A stretch of DNA of 64,000 bases from NCBI GenBank assembly GCA_965220185.1, contig OZ244807.1, forward strand, positions 2,666,001 to 2,730,000. Direction: 5' to 3'. This stretch comes from Azotimanducus sp965220185. GTDB taxonomy: Bacteria > Pseudomonadota > Gammaproteobacteria > Pseudomonadales > Azotimanducaceae. The notes beneath the pieces were generated by a model, which saw nothing but the letters and a program-made list of their open reading frames with translations, did no database searches and was not told the origin of the DNA. A program made the translations under genes and the position numbers. Within the stretch, counting starts at the first letter, position 1; the number at the start of each line of letters is the position of its first letter. This document shows positions 52,902 to 62,098 of this stretch, piece after piece.

Positions 52902-53354
52902 ATGTCGAGCAACCATCCGCCGGACATGCAGCAGCGTCGCCATTGGCCTCGGATCACCAATGCGATTTGCGCTGCCTTTCCCGAAACCGAAGCCATCTAT
53001 CGATTCGGAAGCTGGGGCACGGATGCTGAGCGCATTGATAGCGATTTGGACGTCGCGGTGCTGCTCCCTTGGCAGCAAGCGAGGGATGTTGACCTCTGGG
53101 ACTGGGCGATGCTCAACGGCGAGGTCGCCGCAGGCGCGAATACAGACAGGGCGGACCTGATCAACCTGCGCGAAGCGGATGTGGTCTTTCAATTCGAGAT
53201 ACTGCGCACGGGAGCAGTGATCTATTGCGCTGACCAGGCAGCGCGGCTCAATTTCGAGGTGCTGACAATCTCTAGGTACGAAGAACTGAATAGGTGGCGA
53301 AAGGACTTTGAAGAGGCTGCTCTCTCCGGCGAACTGTATTCGGCGCATCCATGA
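52902..53354 (+). CDS. mntA: MntA-type nucleotidyltransferase antitoxin
   Basis: 150 residues from the ATG at 52902 (52926 also possible). The active site GSWGTDAERIDSDLDVAVLL holds GS-x10-DxD near residue 35. MntA proteins add AMP to the HEPN toxin to silence it. The gene overlaps hepT by 4 bp; the open frame further upstream (from 52665) has no matching sequence and includes the poly-G border. Confidence 0.87.
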   Translation: MSSNHPPDMQQRRHWPRITNAICAAFPETEAIYRFGSWGTDAERIDSDLDVAVLLPWQQARDVDLWDWAMLNGEVAAGANTDRADLINLREADVVFQFEILRTGAVIYCADQAARLNFEVLTISRYEELNRWRKDFEEAALSGELYSAHP

Positions 53355-53770
53355 ATCAGGTTCTGATTGAAAAACTCGATACCGTCGAGCGCTGCGCGCA
53401 GCGCATTCGGCAGACTTGGAACAAGCCGTCCGACCTCGCATTCGATATGGACTTCGACAAGCAAGATGTCATCACCCTGAACCTACAGCGCCTGTTCGAG
53501 AGTCTCACCGACATTTGCAAGCACCTGGTGAGAGATCGGCAGCTCGGGCTTCCGAAAGACAACGCCCATGCCATCGAACTACTCGCACAGGCAGAACTCA
53601 TTGACGAGACAGCCATAAACTTACTGAGAGGATGTAATGGAATGCGCAATATCATCGTGCATCGTTACAGAACCGTTGATCTCGACAAGCTCGCAGCCGT
53701 CGTCGAGAGCGACCTCACCGCGATCATCAACACAGCGCGCTCGCTTGCTCAGCAAGAAGAGCGCTCATGA
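53351..53770 (+). CDS. hepT: HepT-type HEPN toxin
   Basis: 139 residues, all-helical HEPN protein with the RNase motif R-x4-H-x-Y (RNIIVHRY, about residues 99-106). The rest (LQRLFESLTDICKHLVRD, AIELLAQAELIDE) matches HepT. It forms a toxin-antitoxin pair with the preceding gene, to which it is coupled by an ATGA overlap. Confidence 0.9.
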   Translation: MNQVLIEKLDTVERCAQRIRQTWNKPSDLAFDMDFDKQDVITLNLQRLFESLTDICKHLVRDRQLGLPKDNAHAIELLAQAELIDETAINLLRGCNGMRNIIVHRYRTVDLDKLAAVVESDLTAIINTARSLAQQEERS

Positions 53771-53946
53771 GCACTCGCCCTCGACACCAACGGCGCCTTG
53801 AAACCCGACGTGAAAGCTCTCTTTTTTTGACCCATTCCTGTGCCTCTTTCTTAAGCTCTGAGCACACCTTGGCAACCTGTCCGAAAATTGGGGAGCACCT
53901 CAGAGCACCTCACAAACGATCTCGCTGACTCACTATAATTCACATC

Positions 53947-54201
53947 ATGAATACCAATGACAATCCATCTCCCCACTGGGCATGCCTTCTGCCTACACCA
54001 GAAGAAGAACAAGCCATGCTTGAGAAAAAATACTTCTTCGATCCTGAAACAGGCGATATCTTGGGTGAAAAACCAACCTTCGCACAGGCCGCACTCCAAC
54101 TTGGCATTGACTTCTTTCCCAAAGTCAATCCATATGACTACGCAAACGAACTTCACGAGATAATGAAAGCCGAACAAGAGAAATCACCTGGTCGCATATG
54201 A
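53947..54201 (+). CDS. Small partner protein of the PIN-like gene
   Basis: 84 residues: an N-terminal disordered segment, then EEEQAMLEKKYFFDPETGDILGEKPTFAQAALQLGIDFFPKVNPYDYANELHEIMK. Its stop codon directly abuts the next start (TGA-ATG), so the two are coupled. No known family; by size and position it may be an antitoxin. Base composition is AT-rich compared with the core genome. Confidence 0.65.
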   Translation: MNTNDNPSPHWACLLPTPEEEQAMLEKKYFFDPETGDILGEKPTFAQAALQLGIDFFPKVNPYDYANELHEIMKAEQEKSPGRI

Positions 54202-55110
54202 ATGTTTGCCATAGACACCAACCTGATGCTGTTCACAGGCACACGACGGTTGTTCTTAGGTGTTGCGATGGCGACACAGCAACAACTTGTTGTGCTCCCA
54301 CAAGTCAAATCAGAAGTTATCAACAACAAGAACCTGGCGAGGGCGGAAACACATCGATTACGTAGACATCTTCAATCAAATCACAACATTGATATTCCGA
54401 AAAATTCAAGATCGCATATCAATATGCTTCAACCAACTGTCTCACAATGGTTTGAACAAGAATTTATGGCACAAGATGCCGTTGTCTCAATGGAAGCGAA
54501 CAGAGACGATGTTCATGCCATCATAGACATCCTTCCAACTGAAGGATTTGCTGGTCTGTCAATTCAAAGTGATCAGCAAATGATCGCCGAAGCCGTGGCA
54601 TTAAATATCCCACTGTTAGGATCGAAAGACAGCAACACCATTATCCATGAAGATATCAATACATGGGCAAAACAACGAGGCTATAACAAGAACCTTATTT
54701 ACTCCCCTTCACAGACCATCCACGAACTTTGTGAACAAGATATACGAACATCTTGTAAATGGGCTATCGCATTTACGATGAACAACACCGAGTTGCCTGA
54801 TACAGCACTCCGTGAAGAATTTTTGAAAACAATCGAAGCTGTCCGTTCTATGGGGTTCGATGAACAAACGCTCAAAGCCGCTGGCATGGATACATTCGCA
54901 GCACGACTTCGGAGCTATGTGAACCTCGATACAGCATTCTCTGAAACTGTCCATGAAGCAATTGAAGAATATGGTGAGATTCGACATACGGTACGATCTC
55001 TTGAGTTCGCGTTAACAGAACATGTCAATGAACAATTCAGGCAATATCAAATCAATCGGTTAGCTGGCCGCGCTCGAAATAGAGAGCAAGCGCCTCCATC
55101 CCCGAAGTGA
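54202..55110 (+). CDS. PIN-like domain protein
   Basis: 302 residues. The first half fits a PIN nuclease: MFAIDTNLMLF with the first Asp, VLPQVKSEV with the acidic second position, SDQQMIAEAVALNIPLLGSKD with the last acidic residues. The second half is helical. Other members of this kind act as RNase toxins. AT-rich, coupled to the preceding small gene, and followed directly by core genes, so it ends the island. Confidence 0.72.
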   Translation: MFAIDTNLMLFTGTRRLFLGVAMATQQQLVVLPQVKSEVINNKNLARAETHRLRRHLQSNHNIDIPKNSRSHINMLQPTVSQWFEQEFMAQDAVVSMEANRDDVHAIIDILPTEGFAGLSIQSDQQMIAEAVALNIPLLGSKDSNTIIHEDINTWAKQRGYNKNLIYSPSQTIHELCEQDIRTSCKWAIAFTMNNTELPDTALREEFLKTIEAVRSMGFDEQTLKAAGMDTFAARLRSYVNLDTAFSETVHEAIEEYGEIRHTVRSLEFALTEHVNEQFRQYQINRLAGRARNREQAPPSPK

Positions 55111-55258
55111 CGCTTGAATCCCGCCGATACTGCGCTGAGCGTAGCAGCACACGCGCTCAAAATGCGCTCATGTTGCCTTGCAAGTTCACGATGGTTGGTA
55201 TGCTATGCACGCCACCTGTCCCTGACAACCCGACTCACTTTTGCGAACACTTTTCTGA

Positions 55259-56425
55259 ATGTCCCAATATCGCCTCAATGCCGATCAGCAAGCCATTTTC
55301 TCGCAGGCTGACCGCTTTGCGCGCGATCGGCTCTATCCTCTTGCTGAAAGGATGGACGCCGAGGAGTGGTGGCCAGAAGACATCCTCCCGGAAATGGGCG
55401 CGCTCGGCATGCTCGGCACGACCGTCGATCCCAAGTATGGCGGCGGCGGGCTCGACATGCTCTCGGCAGGACTCATCTGCCAGGCGATCGCGCGATCGAA
55501 TCATGCGCTCGCCCTGAGCTGGGCGGCGCACGACAACTTGTGCGCGAACAACTTGGCGCAAAACGGCTCTGAACACCTGCGCGAGAAGTATCTGCCGGGG
55601 CTGTGCAAGGGCAAATTGATCGGCGCGCTCGCGCTCACCGAGCCAGGCGCTGGATCGGATGCGCTAGGGTCGATGCGCACGACCGCCCGCAGGCAAGGCG
55701 ACCATTACATCCTGAGCGGCGCCAAGCTCTACATCACCAATGGGCCGGTCGCCGACGTCATCCTGCTGTATGCCAAAACCGACAAGGACGCTGGCAATCG
55801 CGGCATATCGGCGTTCATGGTTGAAACGAGCTCTCCCGGATTCAAGGTCGCGCAGAAGCTCGTGAAGATGGGATTTCGCGGCAGTCCCACCGCTGAGCTC
55901 GTCTTGGAAGACTGCCGAGTGCCAGTCGAGAATCTCGTCGGCGAAGAGAACCTCGGCGTTCAAGTGGTGATGAGCGGGCTCGACTTCGAGCGCGCCATGA
56001 TCGCCCCGATCGCGCTCGGCATCAGTGAGCGCGCCCTTGAACTGTCAATCGAATGGTCGAAGACTCGCGAACAATTCGGCCAGCCGCTCTCGAACTTTCA
56101 AATGATTCGCTCGAAGCTTGCCGACATGTACACATGGGTGGAGAGCATGCGCAGCTTCATCTATCAAGTGCTGTCGGAATGTTCCGAGGTGCCCGCAGAG
56201 GAAGCCGGACGCGGCCGGGTGCATATGCAGACGGCCGCTGCGGTCATGTACGCAGCCAACACCTGCAATCTCGTGCTCAATGAAATGGTGCAGATCCACG
56301 GCGGCAGCGGCTATATATGGGAATCCGAGGCAAACCGCCTGTACCGTGCCAACAAGCTTCTCGAAATTGGCGCTGGCACGACCGAAGTGCGCAAGATGAT
56401 TATTAGCGATGGTCTGCTAGGGTAG
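55259..56425 (+). CDS. Acyl-CoA dehydrogenase, isovaleryl-CoA dehydrogenase-like
   Basis: 388 residues: ALTEPGAGSDALGSMRTTARRQ, YILSGAKLYITNGPVADVILLYAKT, KMGFRGSPTAELVLEDCRVP, GLDFERAMIAPIALGISERAL and EMVQIHGGSGYIWESEANRLYRANKLLEIGAGTTEVRK. These match the isovaleryl/short branched acyl group (leucine breakdown). It stands alone, without the usual carboxylase genes. Confidence 0.93.
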   Translation: MSQYRLNADQQAIFSQADRFARDRLYPLAERMDAEEWWPEDILPEMGALGMLGTTVDPKYGGGGLDMLSAGLICQAIARSNHALALSWAAHDNLCANNLAQNGSEHLREKYLPGLCKGKLIGALALTEPGAGSDALGSMRTTARRQGDHYILSGAKLYITNGPVADVILLYAKTDKDAGNRGISAFMVETSSPGFKVAQKLVKMGFRGSPTAELVLEDCRVPVENLVGEENLGVQVVMSGLDFERAMIAPIALGISERALELSIEWSKTREQFGQPLSNFQMIRSKLADMYTWVESMRSFIYQVLSECSEVPAEEAGRGRVHMQTAAAVMYAANTCNLVLNEMVQIHGGSGYIWESEANRLYRANKLLEIGAGTTEVRKMIISDGLLG

Positions 56426-56511
56426 CCGCTCGCATGGCGACAAACGGCAACAGAACCTCACGTGCGAACGCGATATGATGGGTACCTCAGCGCAAAGAAG
56501 CAATATATCTA

Positions 56512-57288
56512 GTGGCTGCTGTTGACCTGTTGCACATCACCGACACACACTTGACGCACGGCGGACAAGAACGGCTCCTTGGCGTGGACACCGCTGCGAG
56601 CCTATGGGCGGTCATGGGACAGGCCCTTGCACACAGTACACCCGACGCGATTCTGGTCTCTGGCGATATCGCCCACGATGCGAGAGCCGAGACCTACCTG
56701 GAACTCGACGCTAGGCTGCGCGGCGCGTTCGACGGCGATATTCGCTATGCGTGCGGCAATCACGATTCGATGGTGACGCTGCGCGCGGCAGGCCTCGACC
56801 AGTCAAATCTCCGCCTTGGCGAATTTACGCTCGTGATCACCGACACACATGCAGAAGGCAAAGTCGAAGGCGAATTTACCGAGGCCGACCTCGCAATGCT
56901 CAAAGCAAATCTTGCGGCGAGCAACACGCGGCACATTCTCGTCTGCGGGCATCATGCGCCGGTCAAGATCGGCACCCCTTGGCTTGATGAGCACCGCATT
57001 CGCGGAAGCGAATTGCTGCTTGACTGCTTGCGTGCCGACGATCGCGTGCGCGGCTACGTATTTGGCCATGTGCATCAAGCGTTCGATGCGAACCAAGACA
57101 GCTTGCGGCTTCTCGCCACACCCTCGACCTGTTTCCAGTTTCGGCCCGGTAGCGCGACCTTCTCCCTCGACACCAAGTCTGCTGGCTATCGCCGCATCCG
57201 CCTGCATTCGGACGGCGTGATCGAATCAGAGGTGCATCGCGCAACCGGCGTACCCGATGATCTGGACGGAAGCATGTTGGGGTATTAG
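56512..57288 (+). CDS. cpdA: CpdA-type metallophosphoesterase (probable 3',5'-cAMP phosphodiesterase)
   Basis: 258 residues starting at GTG (VAAVDLLHITDTHLTHGG). Two-metal motifs in order: ITDTHL, LVSGDIAHD, CGNHDSM, VCGHHAP and FGHVHQAF. Length and layout are as in CpdA. It is followed by parE after 4 bp, the common gammaproteobacterial order, and probably lowers cAMP. Confidence 0.9.
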   Translation: MAAVDLLHITDTHLTHGGQERLLGVDTAASLWAVMGQALAHSTPDAILVSGDIAHDARAETYLELDARLRGAFDGDIRYACGNHDSMVTLRAAGLDQSNLRLGEFTLVITDTHAEGKVEGEFTEADLAMLKANLAASNTRHILVCGHHAPVKIGTPWLDEHRIRGSELLLDCLRADDRVRGYVFGHVHQAFDANQDSLRLLATPSTCFQFRPGSATFSLDTKSAGYRRIRLHSDGVIESEVHRATGVPDDLDGSMLGY

Positions 57289-57292
57289 ACAC

Positions 57293-59194
57293 ATGGCGAA
57301 GCACACCTACCAAGCGGACGCAATCGAGGTGCTCGAAGGTCTCGAACCTGTGCGCTTGCGCCCGGGAATGTACACGGACACGACGCGCCCCAACCACCTC
57401 ATCACCGAAGTCGTTGACAACAGCATTGACGAGGCCATGTCAGGCCATGCGTCGAGCGTCATTGTCAGGTTGCTCGCTGACGGTGCGATTGAAGTCGAGG
57501 ACAACGGCCGCGGCATGCCGGTCGATGAGCATCCTCAGCACCGCATTTCGGGCGTCGAACTGATCATGACGCGCTTGCACGCGGGCGGAAAGTTCGGCCA
57601 TCGAAATTACGGCATTTCAGCTGGACTGCACGGCGTCGGCGTATCTGTTGTCAATGCCCTTTCGACTTGGCTCGAAGTCGCTGTCAAGCGCGATGCCGCG
57701 CTCTGGACCATGCGCTTTGAAGCGGGTGAGCCGGTGACATTCCTGCAGAAATCGAGTGAAAGAATCGCGCGCGCGGACACAGGGACGCTCGTCAGGTTCA
57801 AGCCAGATGCGAGCTACTTCGAATATGCGGACGTATCCGTTTCGGTGCTCAAGCAACTTCTTCGGGCCAAGGCGGTCCTGTGCAACGGGCTTCGCGTCGA
57901 GCTCCACGACCTCACCGGCGACGAAGCAGTCACGGAAGTCTGGTGCTACGAGGACGGCGTGGTAGAGCACTTAAATCGCGAGCTTGCGCCTTTCAAGGAT
58001 GCCAGCTTATTGCCGGAGCCGTTTTTTCACAGCGCCGAGGTGGGCGACGAATCCGTGACGTTCGCGCTACAGGCCAACCCCGAGACGCAGTTCGCGCAAA
58101 GCTACGTCAACCTCGTGCCGACAACGCTCGGCGGTACGCACGTCAACGGGCTGCGCGCTGGCCTGATCGACGCCATGCGCGAGTTTTGCGAGTTCCGCAA
58201 CCTGATTCCGCGTGGCGTGAAGCTCGTTGGCGATGATCTGCTTGGCAAGGCCAGCTACCTGCTGTCCGTCAAGATTCGTGACCCGGATTTTCGCGGACAG
58301 ACCAAGGAGCGCCTGTCCACACCGGGCGCCGCGGCGCTTGTCAGCGGCGTGGCGAAAGACGGTTTCAGCTTATGGCTCAACGCCAATGCCGGAATGGGAC
58401 AGGCCCTTGCCGAGTTCACGCTCGTGAACGCCCGCCGTCGGATTAGCGCCTCGCAGCAGACCGAACGCAAGCGCATCTCGCAAGGCCCTGCGCTGCCCGG
58501 CAAGCTGGCAGACTGCGCAAGCAGGGATGTGAATTCCTCCGAGATATTTCTTGTCGAAGGCGACTCGGCTGGCGGCTCGGCGAAGCAGGCCCGCAGCCGC
58601 GAGTTTCAGGCCGTGCTGCCGCTGCGAGGCAAGATTCTCAATACCTGGGACATGGGATCCTCAAAAATCCTAGAATCTCGAGAAGTTGCAGACATCGTCC
58701 AAGCAATCGGCGTTGAGCCCGCATCAAGCGACTTGTCACGCTTGCGGTACGCGCGCATTTGCATTCTCGCTGACGCCGATTCTGACGGCGCCCACATCGC
58801 AACGCTCCTGTGCGCCCTGTTTCTGAAGCACTTCCCCGAACTCGTCAAGAACGGCCATATTTTCGTCGCCCAGCCGCCTCTCTATCGCATTGATGTGGGC
58901 AAAGAAGTACGTTATGTGCTTGACGAAGGCGAGAAAGAGTCCGCGCTTGAGGAGATTCGCAGTCGCCGCGCCAACGCCAAAATCATCGTGCAGCGATTCA
59001 AAGGCCTCGGCGAGATGAATCCGCCGCAACTGCGCGAGACCACCATGAAGCCGGAAACACGGCGGCTACTGATGCTTGAGCTCGACGACGATGCGCACGC
59101 CCGCGAGCGCATGGACATGATGCTCGCTCGCAAGCGCGTGCCAGACAGGCGCGCTTGGCTCGAAGCCGAGGGACACCAGGCGCGTCTGCTCTGA
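57293..59194 (+). CDS. parE: DNA topoisomerase IV subunit B
   Basis: 633 residues from the ATG at 57293. GHKL ATPase: EVVDNSIDEAMSG, VEDNGRGMPVDEHP and SAGLHGVGVSVVNALS; TOPRIM: LVEGDSAGGSAKQARSREFQAVLPLRGKILN and DADSDGAHIATLL. It separates linked daughter chromosomes together with ParC. Two bases separate it from parC. Confidence 0.97.
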   Translation: MAKHTYQADAIEVLEGLEPVRLRPGMYTDTTRPNHLITEVVDNSIDEAMSGHASSVIVRLLADGAIEVEDNGRGMPVDEHPQHRISGVELIMTRLHAGGKFGHRNYGISAGLHGVGVSVVNALSTWLEVAVKRDAALWTMRFEAGEPVTFLQKSSERIARADTGTLVRFKPDASYFEYADVSVSVLKQLLRAKAVLCNGLRVELHDLTGDEAVTEVWCYEDGVVEHLNRELAPFKDASLLPEPFFHSAEVGDESVTFALQANPETQFAQSYVNLVPTTLGGTHVNGLRAGLIDAMREFCEFRNLIPRGVKLVGDDLLGKASYLLSVKIRDPDFRGQTKERLSTPGAAALVSGVAKDGFSLWLNANAGMGQALAEFTLVNARRRISASQQTERKRISQGPALPGKLADCASRDVNSSEIFLVEGDSAGGSAKQARSREFQAVLPLRGKILNTWDMGSSKILESREVADIVQAIGVEPASSDLSRLRYARICILADADSDGAHIATLLCALFLKHFPELVKNGHIFVAQPPLYRIDVGKEVRYVLDEGEKESALEEIRSRRANAKIIVQRFKGLGEMNPPQLRETTMKPETRRLLMLELDDDAHARERMDMMLARKRVPDRRAWLEAEGHQARLL

Positions 59195-59196
59195 CC

Positions 59197-61458
59197 ATGA
59201 CCGACTTGTTTTCAGAAGGCCATGCTGGTTTCGAGCGCCTGCCGCTCGCCACCTACACCGAACGCGCCTATCTCGATTATTCGATGTATGTCATCAACGA
59301 CCGAGCGCTGCCGAAGGTCGGCGACGGCCTGAAGCCTGTGCAGCGCAGGCTCGTCTACGGCATGGCGCAGCTCGGGCTCGGTGCGAACGCCAAGCCTGCC
59401 AAGTCGGCGCGCACGGTCGGCGATGTCCTCGGCAAATTCCATCCGCACGGCGACAGCGCGTGCTATGAGGCGATGGTGCTGATGGCGCAGCCTTTTTCGT
59501 TTCGCTATCCGCTCATTGAAGGACAAGGCAACTGGGGCGCTCCCGACGATCCGAAATCCTTCGCCGCAATGCGCTACACCGAAGCGCGCCTGTCCAAGTT
59601 CGCGGAGCTCTTGCTCTCAGAGCTCGGGCAGGGCACCGTGGACTTCGCGCCCAATTTCGACGGTACGCTTGAGGAACCTGTTTCGCTGCCAGCGCGCCTG
59701 CCATTGGTGCTCGCGAACGGCGGCACTGGCATTGCGGTCGGCATGGCCACGAGCATCCCGCCCCACAATCTTCGCGAACTCGCGAACGCGGCCCGGCATC
59801 TGATTGATCATCCAAAAGCAAGCACGCGCGAGCTTATGACTGAGCCGATGTGCCTTGGTCCGGACTTTCCGACCGATGCTTGCATCATCACGCCGCGCGA
59901 AGACATCATCCAAGCATATGAAAAAGGCCGCGGCACTATTGTCTCGCGAGCAATCTGGCAGCAGGACAAGAAGACCGGAGAGATCATCATTGAAGCTTTG
60001 CCGTGGCAGGCTTCGCCCTCCAAGGTTCTGGAGCGCATTGGCGCGGAGATGGAGAAAAAGAATCTGACGATGATTGCCGATATCCGCGACGAGTCTGACC
60101 ATGAGCATCCGACGCGGCTGGTGATTGTTCCCAAGACGAAGCGAATCGACGCGACTCGGCTCATGAGCCACCTTTTTTCCGAAACCGACCTCGAGGCGAG
60201 CCATACGCTGAACTTCAACGTGCTCGGGCTCGACGGCAGGCCGCGAGTCTTCGGGCTGGCCGAAATATTGAGCGAGTGGCTTGAATATCGTCGTGGCACG
60301 GTTCGTCGGCGGCTCGAGCATCGAAGCGATGTCATTCAGTCGCGCATGCACATACTCGACGGCTTCATGCTGGTGTTTCTCAATCTTGAGGAAGTGATCG
60401 CCATCATCCGAGAGTCGGAAGACCCAAAAAGCGCTTTGGTCAAGGCGTTCAAGTTCACCGAGGCACAGGTGGATGCGGTCCTTGATTTGCGACTTCGCCA
60501 GCTCGCCCGCCTCGAAGAAGAAAAGATCAAGCAGGAGAAGAACGTGCTGATGGACGAATGGGTGGAGATTCAGGAATTGCTCGACTCGCCGCGCCGCTTC
60601 AAAACGCTGCTGAAAAGAGAAATCACTGCGGATGCGGAGAAGTACGGCGACGCGCGGCGTTCGCGCTTTGTTGAAGCCCAAGAAGCAAAGAGCTTCAGCG
60701 CCGAGGACTTATTGGTGAAGGAAGCCGTCACAGTTATTCTCTCCGAGCAAGGGTGGGCACGCGTCGGCAAGGGGCACGAGCTCGACCCGGCCGGCCTCGT
60801 CTACCGCACAGGGGACGGGCACCTCGATTCTGCGCGTGGCGCAAGCACGGACCTCCTGATATTCATTGACTCGGCGGGGCGTTTTTATTCCTTGCCTCCG
60901 CACAGCCTTGCTTCCGCCCGCGGCCAAGGCGAACCCTTGACCGGTCGCTTAGCACCAAAACCGGGTGTCAACTTTGTTGGGCTTGCGATGGGCGCGCCAA
61001 CGGACCTGCTGCTCTGCACTTCTAGCGCTGGCAATGGATTTGTGACGACGCTTGCCGAATGCACAAGTCGCCAAGCGGCGGGCAAGGCAGGTCTGAACGC
61101 CGACAAGGGCGACGTGCTCAAGCCCTTTGCGCTTGCGGTCGATAAGTGCTCGGATACGCTGGTCGCACTTGCTACCACGTCTGGCTATCTCTTGCTCATT
61201 AACTTGAAAGACGTACCCGCGCAGTCGAAGGGCAAGGGCGTGAAGCTCATTTCGATTCCGGCCAAGGCCTGGGTCGCGGGTGAACGCCTGCTTGCGCCCG
61301 TAGCGCTGCCTCGCGAGGGCAAGCTGCTGGTGCATACCGAGCGAAGCTACACCCGACTGCGCGGCGACGCGCTGCTTCCGCATTTAGGAGCGCGCGCCCG
61401 CCGCGGCGTCAAGGTCAGCAAGAACTACCAGAAGATTCGTCGCCTCGAGGTGGAATGA
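59197..61458 (+). CDS. parC: DNA topoisomerase IV subunit A
   Basis: 753 residues. The cleavage domain has MRYTEARLSKFAE with the active Tyr, KVGDGLKPVQRRLVYGM and the quinolone region HPHGDSACYEA, with the susceptible Ser and Glu. The C-terminal beta-propeller is present (CTSSAGNGFVTTL, TTSGYLLLINL). Coupled to parE. Confidence 0.97.
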   Translation: MTDLFSEGHAGFERLPLATYTERAYLDYSMYVINDRALPKVGDGLKPVQRRLVYGMAQLGLGANAKPAKSARTVGDVLGKFHPHGDSACYEAMVLMAQPFSFRYPLIEGQGNWGAPDDPKSFAAMRYTEARLSKFAELLLSELGQGTVDFAPNFDGTLEEPVSLPARLPLVLANGGTGIAVGMATSIPPHNLRELANAARHLIDHPKASTRELMTEPMCLGPDFPTDACIITPREDIIQAYEKGRGTIVSRAIWQQDKKTGEIIIEALPWQASPSKVLERIGAEMEKKNLTMIADIRDESDHEHPTRLVIVPKTKRIDATRLMSHLFSETDLEASHTLNFNVLGLDGRPRVFGLAEILSEWLEYRRGTVRRRLEHRSDVIQSRMHILDGFMLVFLNLEEVIAIIRESEDPKSALVKAFKFTEAQVDAVLDLRLRQLARLEEEKIKQEKNVLMDEWVEIQELLDSPRRFKTLLKREITADAEKYGDARRSRFVEAQEAKSFSAEDLLVKEAVTVILSEQGWARVGKGHELDPAGLVYRTGDGHLDSARGASTDLLIFIDSAGRFYSLPPHSLASARGQGEPLTGRLAPKPGVNFVGLAMGAPTDLLLCTSSAGNGFVTTLAECTSRQAAGKAGLNADKGDVLKPFALAVDKCSDTLVALATTSGYLLLINLKDVPAQSKGKGVKLISIPAKAWVAGERLLAPVALPREGKLLVHTERSYTRLRGDALLPHLGARARRGVKVSKNYQKIRRLEVE

Positions 61459-61525
61459 CGCAAGAGACCGCCTCGGCGGTGTCTATCTCCGTAGATTCGC
61501 GATTCCCGCCTGATACACTTCGCTG

Positions 61526-62098
61526 ATGGCAAACGTCTCCACAAACGAATTCCGACCGGGCTTAAGGGTGCTGCTCGATGGCGATCCTTGCGTTATGGTC
61601 GAAACTGAGTTCGTAAAGCCGGGCAAAGGACAGGCATTCACCCGCGTCCGCTTGAAAAACTTCATCACGTCACGCATTTGGGAGCGGACGTTCAAGTCTG
61701 GCGAATCACTCCCCACCGCGGATGTCATGGAAGTCGAAATGCAATATCTCTACTTTGACGGCGACACCCACCACTTCATGCTCACTGATGGCTCCTACGA
61801 ACAGGTGGAAGTGGACGCGGAGACCTTAGGCGAAGCCAAGCACTGGATTCGTGAGGAGGACATGTGCCAAGCGGTGCTTTGGGACGGGCGCCCTATCTCG
61901 ATCATACCACCCACGTTCGTTGAACTCGAAGTCGCGCAAACCGACCCCGGCGTGCGCGGAGACACCGCCACTGGCGGCAGCAAGGTCGCCATCATGTCAA
62001 CAGGCGCGAGCATTCGCGTCCCTCTTTTCATTGAAGAAGGAGAAGTGCTGCGAATCGACACTCGAACCGGAGAATACGTCGGCCGGGCCAAGCGGTGA
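61526..62098 (+). CDS. efp: Elongation factor P
   Basis: 190 residues in three domains. The loop FVKPGKGQAFTRVRL carries the Lys near residue 34 that is lysylated. EF-P helps ribosomes past proline runs. The next gene encodes its modifying enzyme EpmA and overlaps by 4 bp. A hairpin (GACCGCC/GGCGGT) at 61467-61484 precedes the gene and may end parC transcription. Confidence 0.97.
   Translation: MANVSTNEFRPGLRVLLDGDPCVMVETEFVKPGKGQAFTRVRLKNFITSRIWERTFKSGESLPTADVMEVEMQYLYFDGDTHHFMLTDGSYEQVEVDAETLGEAKHWIREEDMCQAVLWDGRPISIIPPTFVELEVAQTDPGVRGDTATGGSKVAIMSTGASIRVPLFIEEGEVLRIDTRTGEYVGRAKR

Noticed and set aside
48745..55258. Integrase-type island with att sites
   Set aside because: I found no integrase gene and no second copy of the tRNA 3' end downstream, so I call only an accessory region.
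59617..60681. 354-codon antisense frame over parC
   Set aside because: Shadow of a strongly conserved gene; no domain.
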